In this document: one piece after another, positions 7,737-15,212 of the stretch
How positions within the stretch are numbered: position 1 is the first letter of the stretch
Layout of the letters: every line of letters begins with the position of its first letter
Assembly: GCA_030831725.1 (NCBI GenBank)
Contig: JAURKN010000142.1
Span: 1-29,741, forward strand
Length of the DNA stretch: 29,741 bases
Reading direction: 5' to 3'
From: Ferruginibacter sp.
GTDB taxonomy: Bacteria; Bacteroidota; Bacteroidia; Chitinophagales; Chitinophagaceae
Translations under genes and position numbers: made by a program
Notes under the pieces: model-generated
Seen by the model: only the letters and a program-made list of their open reading frames with translations
What the model was told of the DNA's origin: nothing
Database searches by the model: none

Positions 7737-8453
7737 ATGAAAATCGCGCTGATCGGTTACGGAAAAATGGGAAAAGCTATTGAGTCAATTGCCATAGAAA
7801 GAGGCCATGAAATTGTACTCAAGATTAGTATAGACAATCTAAATGATTTTACAACTGACAACATCAAAAAAGCGGATGTTGCCATAGAGTTCACCAATCC
7901 GGAATCCGCTTTTAAAAATATTTCTGCATGTTTGTCGGCTGGTGTAGCAGTAGTGAGCGGCAGCACAGGTTGGCTCGAAAAAAAGAATGAAATTTTCCAA
8001 TTGTGTGAGAAGATGGATGGAAGTTTCATCCATGCCAACAATTTCAGCGTTGGGGTCAATTTGTTTTTTGAAGTGAGCAAAATACTTGCCGAATACATGT
8101 CAAAGCAATCCTCATATCATGTTTCGATTGAGGAAATACATCATACCGAAAAAAAAGACGCTCCAAGTGGTACGGCCATACACCTGGCACAGGATATTTT
8201 ATCTGTCAACCCAAGATTAAGCAAATGGGTCTTGGGAACTTCTCAAATAGAAAATGAATTGGGAATTCTAAGCAAAAGAATTGATCCTGCCCCAGGAACA
8301 CATACCGTACAATATGATTCCGAAATCGACAGCATTGAGATAAAACACACAGCCCATAACCGACAAGGATTTGCTTTGGGAGCCGTTCTTGCTGCAGAAT
8401 ATATCCACTTGAAAAAAGGCGTGTTCACTATGAAAGATGTTCTATCACTTTGA
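7737..8453 (+). CDS. dapB: 4-hydroxy-tetrahydrodipicolinate reductase
   Basis: This 238-residue enzyme reduces hydroxy-tetrahydrodipicolinate with NAD(P)H in the lysine/meso-diaminopimelate pathway, which feeds peptidoglycan synthesis in the cytoplasm. Key motifs are the nucleotide-binding GYGKMG (7-12), EFTNPES (51-57), GSTGW (75-79), NFSVGVNLF (102-110) and the catalytic/substrate loop EIHHTEKKDAPSGTA (133-147) carrying the paired His and the Lys. The length is normal for the Bacteroidota form (about 240). It is the last gene of the parA unit, 29 bp after DUF5683. In many relatives the signal peptidase gene lepB follows, but here it does not. Confidence 0.95.
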   Translation: MKIALIGYGKMGKAIESIAIERGHEIVLKISIDNLNDFTTDNIKKADVAIEFTNPESAFKNISACLSAGVAVVSGSTGWLEKKNEIFQLCEKMDGSFIHANNFSVGVNLFFEVSKILAEYMSKQSSYHVSIEEIHHTEKKDAPSGTAIHLAQDILSVNPRLSKWVLGTSQIENELGILSKRIDPAPGTHTVQYDSEIDSIEIKHTAHNRQGFALGAVLAAEYIHLKKGVFTMKDVLSL

Positions 8454-8492
8454 TTTGAAAAACTATTTTTTGTTCTCCTCTTGATTAAATGA

Positions 8493-8590
8493 CAAATCAA
8501 AATGTGATTTGCAAAGAGATAACGCTATCCAATTCAGTTATCTGCAGAATCTTCAATTACTCCTTTCTATGCCTAATACAAAAAAGGAGT
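8493..8590 (+). other. three consecutive inverted repeats downstream of dapB
   Basis: The 259-bp gap between dapB and the convergent ompA-like gene holds three perfect short dyads: CAAATCA/TGATTTG (8493-8499 with 8505-8511), AGATAAC/GTTATCT (8517-8523 with 8537-8543) and ACTCCTTT/AAAGGAGT (8559-8566 with 8583-8590). None is followed by a good U tract on the plus strand. They could be a 3'-UTR that stabilises or ends the dapB transcript, or a small RNA. No coding sequence is seen here. Confidence 0.3.
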
Positions 8591-8663
8591 TTATTGTGGT
8601 GTACATTGACGACATTTATTCCTAGTTCTTTTTATTGATAATTTGTAATTGCACTTCACAAAT

Positions 8664-8692
8664 AAAAAAGGCTGTCTTTTCAGACAGCCTTT
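8664..8692 (-). terminator. intrinsic terminator of the OmpA-family gene
   Basis: Read on the minus strand, AAAGGCTGTCT-GAAA-AGACAGCCTTT forms a perfect 11-bp stem with a tetraloop. The U tract continues past the stem (plus-strand A run 8664-8669). It lies 20 bp after the stop of the OmpA-family gene. The plus strand has only a short T tract, so it is mainly a minus-strand terminator. Confidence 0.88.
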
Positions 8693-8712
8693 GTAAACTA
8701 TAATTAGTAAGA

Positions 8713-10341
8713 TTAGTTAGACTTGATATCAACTGTATCCTTGTCTCCGCCACCAACTTCGCAATTGGTAGTGATTCTGTCAGCAGAGATACCTTCTTTC
8801 TGCACCAGATACATTTTAACTGCATCCAATCTTTTCTGACATACAGCCTGAGCAGCTTTAGAAGCTTCAGGATATCCGTTGATCATAATGTTACAAGTTG
8901 GATTGGCTTTCAATTTGTTAGCAACATTCATCAACATCGCTTTCATATCTGCACCGACTCCGGTTGTTTTTGGCTTGAAAGACAAACTTGGGTAATCTGC
9001 AGGGCATTCAACCGGCTTAACGGCAGTCATGTTTTTGCAGCACTCAGGCTCTGGGCATTTTCCAACACCATCAGCATCAACTGGTTGACACTCGGTTGGA
9101 GTAATCAATTGCTTATCCTGTGAATCTGGAACACCGTCACCATCGCTATCACGTGTCACACCATGTGTGTCAACAGCAGCACCTGCGGCCGTATTAGGCT
9201 CACGGTCAAGTTGATCAATTACACCATCAGCATCGGCATCCTCGTAAACTGGTTTTGGAATTTGCTGATGTCTTGGCTTGTTCAACTCGCTGTATACATA
9301 ATCCAAAGGATTGATCCACCACAAAGGCTGGATTGATTTAGATCCAAGGTTGAAGTTAACACCCAAAGAAAGGTAGTTGTAAGAATCCCATCCTGGAGTG
9401 AGTACTCCGTCACCGATTGGATGCTCTTGCCATTGCTGACCATCCATAAGATCATCTTTAATCAATGTGTGACGATCTTCGAGAGAGATATTGATTCTCT
9501 TGCTCAAACGATAGCTAACACCGGCAATGATTGAAGTAGAGAAGTTAACGGTTTGATTGCCTAATTTAGGTTTACGCTCTCCGTAGCTTTCAGCTGCAGT
9601 TTCGTAAGTATCATCCATACCTGATTTCAAACGGCTACGGATGTCCTTTCTGTTTTGATATTTCAACTGTACATTTCTGTAAAGATCATCATACAAAGCA
9701 GCATATGTGGTACCACTTGCTTCGTTTCTTGCATTGATTTTGGTTTCGTATGCAGAAAATCCGATACCGGCACCAACATACATTACCCAGTTGGATTTCT
9801 CCTTATAGAAATTGATGTTGTTCAGGTTAATCAATCCCTGAATGCTCAAATCCTGAGACTTGGTCTTGTAATTGTAGTAAACAACCTGAGCTCTCTGTCC
9901 CGGAATGGTTGTTGTAAGGCTACCATTGCTAGAACGGATAGGAGCACTGTAGATGTCTCTGAGTGCATCGTTGTTGGCAAAGTTACCAGCTGCTTTCCAG
10001 TTCAGACCTTTTGCAGTACCATAAAGATATTGCAGTCTCAAAGAGAAAACATGACCTAACGCTTTTCTTGCGTGTGCTGCAAATCCGAAAGTTCCAAGCT
10101 GACTTGGCACGTCACCGGAAACGCTGAACAAACCTCCTGAAACACCAACCTCCCACATGTTGCGTGGCTTGGATGGGAACTTATACGTATTGTTCCAGAA
10201 TTCATTTTGTTGAGGCATGCCTTTCTTGGTGATTACGGCTGAATCATAAACGTCATAAACGTCTGTTGATTTCTGTGCAAACGCAGCACCGGCAGCGAAA
10301 AAGAAGAGAGCCAATGACAACGCGTACTTTTTAATTTGCAT
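8713..10341 (-). CDS. OmpA-family outer membrane protein with type 3 thrombospondin-like repeats
   Basis: This 542-residue protein has a signal peptide (1-22, ending FAQ). A long strand-rich region (about 60-335) looks like an outer-membrane barrel. An acidic calcium-binding-type linker follows (DADADGVIDQLDREPN, DSDGDGVPDSQD, VDADGVGKCP; about 368-430), and then a C-terminal OmpA-like region (about 450-530). Such proteins link the outer membrane to peptidoglycan. The C-terminal part keeps the helix CQKRLDAVKMYLVQKEGI and a sequence like 'IMINGYPEAS' where 'I.I.GHTD..G' normally stands, so the usual peptidoglycan-binding Asp is not obvious. The gene stands alone with a strong promoter and terminator. 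Its codon choice and position suggest a high-abundance surface protein. Confidence 0.88.
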   Translation of the reverse strand: MQIKKYALSLALFFFAAGAAFAQKSTDVYDVYDSAVITKKGMPQQNEFWNNTYKFPSKPRNMWEVGVSGGLFSVSGDVPSQLGTFGFAAHARKALGHVFSLRLQYLYGTAKGLNWKAAGNFANNDALRDIYSAPIRSSNGSLTTTIPGQRAQVVYYNYKTKSQDLSIQGLINLNNINFYKEKSNWVMYVGAGIGFSAYETKINARNEASGTTYAALYDDLYRNVQLKYQNRKDIRSRLKSGMDDTYETAAESYGERKPKLGNQTVNFSTSIIAGVSYRLSKRINISLEDRHTLIKDDLMDGQQWQEHPIGDGVLTPGWDSYNYLSLGVNFNLGSKSIQPLWWINPLDYVYSELNKPRHQQIPKPVYEDADADGVIDQLDREPNTAAGAAVDTHGVTRDSDGDGVPDSQDKQLITPTECQPVDADGVGKCPEPECCKNMTAVKPVECPADYPSLSFKPKTTGVGADMKAMLMNVANKLKANPTCNIMINGYPEASKAAQAVCQKRLDAVKMYLVQKEGISADRITTNCEVGGGDKDTVDIKSN

Positions 10342-10387
10342 AACTTAATTGGTTAATATTTTTTCTAATGTATAACTAGAGTTGTAG

Positions 10388-10419
10388 CAAAAGTATTCAA
10401 GAATCCAAATACCACCAAA
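10388..10419 (-). promoter_or_regulatory. strong Bacteroidota-type promoter for the OmpA-family gene
   Basis: On the minus strand TTTGG (plus-strand 10415-10419) is followed, after 19 bp, by TACTTTTG (plus-strand CAAAAGTA at 10388-10395), a perfect TAnnTTTG. Transcription should begin near 10380, about 40 nt before the ATG ending at 10341. Confidence 0.75.
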
Positions 10420-10562
10420 AAAAATACGTGTTTTTTAGGTTATTTACAGACAACTCTCTGAAAAAAGCATTGATTTTTGTACAAAACGCCCATAAAAAAG
10501 GGGAAATCATAAAAAATTAAAAATTTGAATCCCCATCGTCTAGGTGTAACTTGCCGTCCTTA

Positions 10563-11525
10563 ATGAAATTCACGCCAAAAACCATAAAGGAAGAGCTTCT
10601 GACTTTTGAATCCAAATTTGCGGAAGCTTCTAAGAGCAATACTCCTTTGCTGGATCGGATCATGCAGTATATCATCAAAAGAAAGGGCAAGCAGATCAGG
10701 CCGATGTTTGTATTTCTATGCGCCAAACTACATGGATCCGTGAATGAAAGCACATACAGAGCCGCTTCTTTGGTCGAATTATTGCATACTGCCACCCTTG
10801 TTCATGATGATGTGGTTGATGAATCGATGGAAAGACGAGGTTTTTTCTCTATCAACGCAATATGGAAAAACAAAATAGCTGTTCTTGTTGGAGACTATTT
10901 GCTTTCTAAAGGACTCCTACTTTCAACATCCAATGAAGATTTCAAACATTTGCATATTCTTTCCGATGCTGTAAAAAAAATGAGTGAAGGTGAATTGTTG
11001 CAATTGGAAAAATCCAGGACCATGAACATTGATGAAGAGACTTATTTTGAGATCATTCGAAATAAAACGGCATCATTGCTCGCTTCTGCATGCAGTGTTG
11101 GCGCATATTCCACTTCTGCTGATGAAACAACCGCACAAAAAATGCAGGAGTTCGGAGAATATCTGGGTATCGCTTTTCAAATCAAGGATGATTTGTTTGA
11201 TTATGGCACAAAAGATGTCGGCAAACCCACCGGCAATGACATCAAAGAGAAAAAACTCACTCTGCCGTTGATTTACACACTCAAGACCGTAGATAAAACC
11301 ACAAGAAAACGTTTGATTTACATCTTGAAAAATGAAAACAAAATTGACGCTTCCGTTACATTTGTGATCGACCTCGTACATAACACAGGAGGAATTGATT
11401 ATGCAGCAGAAAAAATGTTTGAATACCGCGACAAGGCGTTGGAAATTCTGCATTCCTTCCAGAAGTCAGATGTTCGGGATGAACTGGAGTCGCTGGTGAG
11501 ATACACAACTGACAGAAATTATTAG
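10563..11525 (+). CDS. trans-polyprenyl diphosphate synthase
   Basis: The protein has about 320 residues from the ATG at 10563. It condenses isopentenyl diphosphate onto an allylic primer to build a long-chain polyprenyl diphosphate, in Bacteroidota usually the side chain of menaquinone. The signature motifs are GKQIRP (42-47), the first Asp-rich motif LVHDDVVDESMERRG (79-93, DDxxD at 82-86) and the second FQIKDDLFDYG (205-215). A TTG at 10551 would add only four residues (MPSL). The ATG begins the family's usual N-terminus and is preferred. Product length cannot be set reliably from sequence alone, so IspB/HepT-type assignment is left open. recJ follows after 2 bp in the same operon. Confidence 0.92.
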   Translation: MKFTPKTIKEELLTFESKFAEASKSNTPLLDRIMQYIIKRKGKQIRPMFVFLCAKLHGSVNESTYRAASLVELLHTATLVHDDVVDESMERRGFFSINAIWKNKIAVLVGDYLLSKGLLLSTSNEDFKHLHILSDAVKKMSEGELLQLEKSRTMNIDEETYFEIIRNKTASLLASACSVGAYSTSADETTAQKMQEFGEYLGIAFQIKDDLFDYGTKDVGKPTGNDIKEKKLTLPLIYTLKTVDKTTRKRLIYILKNENKIDASVTFVIDLVHNTGGIDYAAEKMFEYRDKALEILHSFQKSDVRDELESLVRYTTDRNY

Positions 11526-11527
11526 TC

Positions 11528-13231
11528 TTGGAAAAAAAATGGACCATACTTCCTTCTGATGAAGGAAAAATAAACGCACTTCGCGATCAATTGAAAGTGG
11601 ATCAAACGCTTTGTCGCGTTCTGATAAACAGAGGCATAGATAGTTTTGAAAAAGCAAAACATTTTTTTCGTCCTGATCTTGCAGACTTACATTCTCCTTG
11701 GTTGATGAAAGACATGAGAAAGGCCACCGACAGAATACAACAAGCCTTTTCAAACAAAGAGAAAATTTTGGTCTATGGTGATTATGATGTGGATGGAACT
11801 ACCTCTGTCGCTTCTTTTTTTCAGTTTTTAAGCCAGGTACATCCCGCTGAACTTCTGGAGTTATACATACCCAACAGATATAAGGAAGGTTATGGCATAA
11901 GCAAGTTGGGAATTGAGTATGCTCACAAAAATGGATTCAATTTGGTAGTATGCCTGGATTGTGGAATCAAATCCGTGGAACTCATTGATGAGGCCAAGTC
12001 TCTGGGCATCGACTTCATCATTTGCGACCATCATCTACCCGGTACCGTTATACCCGATGCTGTTGCGGTTCTGAATCCTAAGCAGTCAGATTGCGATTAT
12101 CCTTTCAAAGACCTTTGCGGCTGTGGGGTTGGATTCAAACTCATGTCTGCCCTGGCAGAGTGCCTTTGTCTCGAACCTGAATCATTTTTGCAATACATCG
12201 ATCTTGTTGCGGTTGCCATCGCCGCCGATATCGTGCCAATAGTCGGTGAGAACAGAATCCTTGCCTATCATGGTTTGAAAAAAATCAATGATAACCCCTC
12301 CGTAGGGATCAAAGCGATTCTGGAAACAAGCGGCAGTAAAAAAAAGCTGACCATCACCAACGTGGTCTTCATGATCGCACCACGGGTGAACGCAGCCGGA
12401 CGAATGGACGATGCAAGAAAAGCGGTTTTGCTGTTCATGGAGAAAAACACAGAAAAAGCCAAAGAACTGGCGGACATGTTGCAATCGGATAATTCCGACA
12501 GAAGAGAAACCGACAGTTCCATCACCCGTGAAGCCCTCGAAATCATAGCAAACGATTCAAATTATCTTCATTCCAAATCAACCGTTCTGTATCAGCCGCA
12601 TTGGCACAAAGGAGTCGTCGGTATTGTCGCATCAAGAGTGATTGAATCTCATTACAAACCAACCATTGTACTCACCCTCAGTGAAGGGTTGGTCACAGGT
12701 AGTGCCAGAAGCGTAAGGGGATTCAACGTATATGAAGCCATCTATGCCTGTAAAGAGCATCTAGTCACATTTGGCGGACATTTCGCAGCGGCAGGACTTT
12801 CCATGTTGCCAGAAAAAGTTGATGCCTTCAAATCTGATTTTGAAAAATCTGTCGCAGAGTCCATAACTCCGAATTCTTTATGTCCCGAAATCGAAATTGA
12901 TGCCGAAATTGATTTTAATAACATCAGATTCCCTTTGTTCAGAATGATTGAACAGATGGAGCCTTTCGGACCCGATAACATGAAGCCTGTTTTTCTATCG
13001 AAAAACGTGGTCAATAACGGAAACTCGAGATTGCTTAAAGAGCAACACATCAAGTTTGAACTCAACCAAAACAATTCTTATCTCTCCGGAATTGGTTTCA
13101 ATATGGCAGATAAGTTTGATATGCTGCTGGAGAAGAAACCGATCGACATTGTTTACACCCTTGAAGAAAACGAATGGAACGGCAGAGTCTCCCTGCAATT
13201 GATGGTGCTCGATTTCAGATATTCAGCATAA
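11528..13231 (+). CDS. recJ: single-stranded-DNA-specific 5'-3' exonuclease RecJ
   Basis: This 567-residue DHH-superfamily nuclease degrades ssDNA 5'-3' in recombinational and mismatch repair. Visible elements are motif I VYGDYDVDGTTS (82-93), the CDHH motif (166-169), CGCGVGFKL near 198-206, the DHHA1 domain with GGHFAAAGLS (416-425), and the C-terminal OB-fold region (KPVFLSKNVV onward). The length is normal for RecJ. The start is the TTG at 11528, giving MEKKWTILP, the usual RecJ N-terminus. The next in-frame ATG lies about 60 codons in, which would remove conserved sequence. It sits 2 bp after the polyprenyl synthase stop and is probably translationally coupled. Confidence 0.95.
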   Translation: MEKKWTILPSDEGKINALRDQLKVDQTLCRVLINRGIDSFEKAKHFFRPDLADLHSPWLMKDMRKATDRIQQAFSNKEKILVYGDYDVDGTTSVASFFQFLSQVHPAELLELYIPNRYKEGYGISKLGIEYAHKNGFNLVVCLDCGIKSVELIDEAKSLGIDFIICDHHLPGTVIPDAVAVLNPKQSDCDYPFKDLCGCGVGFKLMSALAECLCLEPESFLQYIDLVAVAIAADIVPIVGENRILAYHGLKKINDNPSVGIKAILETSGSKKKLTITNVVFMIAPRVNAAGRMDDARKAVLLFMEKNTEKAKELADMLQSDNSDRRETDSSITREALEIIANDSNYLHSKSTVLYQPHWHKGVVGIVASRVIESHYKPTIVLTLSEGLVTGSARSVRGFNVYEAIYACKEHLVTFGGHFAAAGLSMLPEKVDAFKSDFEKSVAESITPNSLCPEIEIDAEIDFNNIRFPLFRMIEQMEPFGPDNMKPVFLSKNVVNNGNSRLLKEQHIKFELNQNNSYLSGIGFNMADKFDMLLEKKPIDIVYTLEENEWNGRVSLQLMVLDFRYSA

Positions 13232-13256
13232 AAAAACCGCACGATATGTGCGGCTT
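13231..13256. terminator. hairpin terminator between recJ and htpG
   Basis: CCGCAC (13237-13242) pairs with GTGCGG (13248-13253) across a 5-nt loop. On the minus strand the stem is followed by seven T (plus-strand A run 13230-13236), a good htpG terminator. On the plus strand CTTATCTTTC follows, so it works more weakly for recJ. Confidence 0.8.
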
Positions 13257-13278
13257 ATCTTTCGTAAAGCTTAAAGTA

Positions 13279-15093
13279 TCACGACATCATGTCAACACTC
13301 CTGTTGATGAAATCTGTCAATTGATTCCCTTTCAACAATCCCTGTGAAAGCAATGCAAGGTCAGAAAGGTTTTTTACCAGTTTTTCCTGACGATCCACAT
13401 TCTGTTCTTCCAAGATAGATTTGATCAAACTATGATTTCCATTAATGGTCAGGCTCACTTCGTCAGGCATATTGGCGTAAAACGAAGCCATTCCCCCTCC
13501 TACCGATGCCATGTCTTTCATCCTTCTCATCAACTCTGGGCGTGTAGCCGTTACCGGTATGGCGTTAGGACTCAATCCTTTTACTTCCACCTGCAAATGA
13601 ATGCCTTCCACCTGCTTATCAAACAACGTTTTTACTTTCTCTGTCTCTTCCTGAGTCAGCACACTATCGGAGTGTTCCTGTTTGTCGATCAAATTATCTG
13701 TAATATCAGAATCCACCCTCACAAAACTGATGTCACTCCATTTCATTTCCATGTTGTTGATGAATGCCGCGTCCACCAGCGTTTCCATCTTGATCACCAC
13801 ATACCCCTTTTCGCGTGCCTGACGAATGAAAGCATCCTGCTGAACTGGCTGGGTGGTGTACAATACCACATATTTGCCGTCTTTGTTTTTTTGCAACGTC
13901 TCCGTAGCCATCTTGTACTCTTCGAGTGTATGAAACTTTCCATCCGTATCTTCCATCACAAAAAACTTCCCTGCTTTATCCAAAAACTTGTCGTCGGTCA
14001 TCATCCCATATTTCACAAACAATCCAAGACTCTCCCATTTCTCTTCAAATGATTTTCTGTCCTGCCCGAAAATCTCTTCCAGCTTGTCAGCAACCTTTTT
14101 GGTGATGTGCGCATTGATTTTTTTCACATTGGGATCTCCTTGCAAATAACTTCTGCTCACATTCAAAGGAATATCCGGACTGTCGATCACTCCATGAAGC
14201 AACATCAAAAACTCAGGGACAATATCCTTTACTTCATCTGTTACAAAAACCTGGTTGGAGTATAACTGTATTTTGTCTTTCTGGATCTCATAGCTCTGTT
14301 TGATTTTTGGGAAATACAGGATACCCGTAAGGTTGAACGGATAATCCACATTCAGGTGAATCCAGAACAACGGTGGTTCACTGAATGGATAGAGCTCTTT
14401 ATAAAATTGCTGATAATCCTCTGTGGTCAGTTCCGATGGCTTTTTAGTCCACGCAGGCATTGGATTGTTGATCTGCTTGTCTTCAAAAAAGATAGGCACA
14501 GGCAAAAACTTGCAGAACTTTTCCAGTACGGTACTGATTCTGGATGACTCTAAGAATTCCAGACTCTCATCATTCAAATGCATGATGATCGAAGTACCTC
14601 TGCCATCACGAACAGACTCTTCCAAAATATATTCCGGACTTCCGTCGCATTCCCAACGAACAGCGGGTGTGTTTTCTCGAAAACTTTGGCTGACCACTTC
14701 CACTTTGCTGCTGACCATGAACGAGCTGTAAAAGCCCAAACCGAAATGACCGATGATGTTGGCTTCGTTTTGTCCTTTGTATTTTTCCAAAAATTCTTCC
14801 GCACCGCTGAATGCGACCTGGTTCAGGTATTTGTCAACCTCTTCAGCACTCATGCCGATTCCTCGGTCTGCAATGGTGAGGGTCTTTTTATCCTTGTCGA
14901 TGCTGATGTCTATTCTTAATTCACCGATCTCCCCTTTCATCTCTCCGATGGACGACAAGGTCTTGAGTTTCTGAGAGGCGTCAACAGCATTGCTCACCAA
15001 TTCCCTGATGAAAATATCATGTTCACTGTAGAGGAATTTTTTAATGATCGGAAAAATGTTCTCCGTTTGTACGCGTATACTTCCTTTTTGCAT
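13279..15093 (-). CDS. htpG: molecular chaperone HtpG (bacterial Hsp90)
   Basis: This 604-residue Hsp90 folds or remodels client proteins in the cytoplasm using ATP. Visible GHKL ATPase motifs are ELVSNAVDAS with the catalytic Glu and Asn (31-40), TIADRGIGMS (73-82) and IGHFGLGFYSSFMVS (114-128). The middle domain carries the conserved Arg in PLNVSRSYLQ, and the C-terminal dimerisation domain is complete. The start is taken at the ATG at 15091-15093 (MQKGSIRVQTENIFPIIKK). An ATG 39 bases further upstream would add a non-conserved 13-residue extension. It is a single-gene unit bounded by two hairpin terminators. A 12-bp palindrome lies just upstream. Confidence 0.96.
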   Translation of the reverse strand: MQKGSIRVQTENIFPIIKKFLYSEHDIFIRELVSNAVDASQKLKTLSSIGEMKGEIGELRIDISIDKDKKTLTIADRGIGMSAEEVDKYLNQVAFSGAEEFLEKYKGQNEANIIGHFGLGFYSSFMVSSKVEVVSQSFRENTPAVRWECDGSPEYILEESVRDGRGTSIIMHLNDESLEFLESSRISTVLEKFCKFLPVPIFFEDKQINNPMPAWTKKPSELTTEDYQQFYKELYPFSEPPLFWIHLNVDYPFNLTGILYFPKIKQSYEIQKDKIQLYSNQVFVTDEVKDIVPEFLMLLHGVIDSPDIPLNVSRSYLQGDPNVKKINAHITKKVADKLEEIFGQDRKSFEEKWESLGLFVKYGMMTDDKFLDKAGKFFVMEDTDGKFHTLEEYKMATETLQKNKDGKYVVLYTTQPVQQDAFIRQAREKGYVVIKMETLVDAAFINNMEMKWSDISFVRVDSDITDNLIDKQEHSDSVLTQEETEKVKTLFDKQVEGIHLQVEVKGLSPNAIPVTATRPELMRRMKDMASVGGGMASFYANMPDEVSLTINGNHSLIKSILEEQNVDRQEKLVKNLSDLALLSQGLLKGNQLTDFINRSVDMMS

Positions 15094-15127
15094 AATCGTG
15101 TTTTTTTCTTTAAAAATCAAAATCAAT

Positions 15128-15139
15128 ACCAAGCTTGGT
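15128..15139. promoter_or_regulatory. 12-bp palindrome upstream of htpG, candidate operator
   Basis: ACCAAGCTTGGT is a perfect palindrome, 35 bp upstream of the htpG ATG. The minus strand also carries a weak -7-like TGATTTTG beside it. It is not a CIRCE element. Its role as a heat-shock or other operator is a guess from position alone. Confidence 0.25.
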
Positions 15140-15160
15140 TATTCTGACAGCTTGACACAA

Positions 15161-15186
15161 AAAAAGACGCTGTTGTCAGCGTCTTT
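15161..15186 (-). terminator. intrinsic terminator of the surface-protein operon
   Basis: AAAGACGCTG (15163-15172) and CAGCGTCTTT (15177-15186) form a perfect 10-bp stem with a 4-nt loop. On the minus strand the U tract runs on past the stem. It lies 27 bp after the stop of the 1014-residue repeat protein gene and isolates htpG from that operon. Confidence 0.9.
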
Positions 15187-15212
15187 GAAAAAATTACAAT
15201 TTCGGGAATGAA

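Noticed and set aside
10524..10544. Stretch resembling the 5' end of tRNA-Glu (TCCCCATCGTCTAGG), a possible tRNA remnant or attachment site
   Set aside because: Only about 14 bases match, no anticodon or T arm follows, and a match of this length to some part of some tRNA is expected by chance in 30 kb.
13432..14052. 206-codon open frame opposite htpG
   Set aside because: It is antisense to conserved htpG sequence and has His/Phe-rich composition typical of shadow frames.
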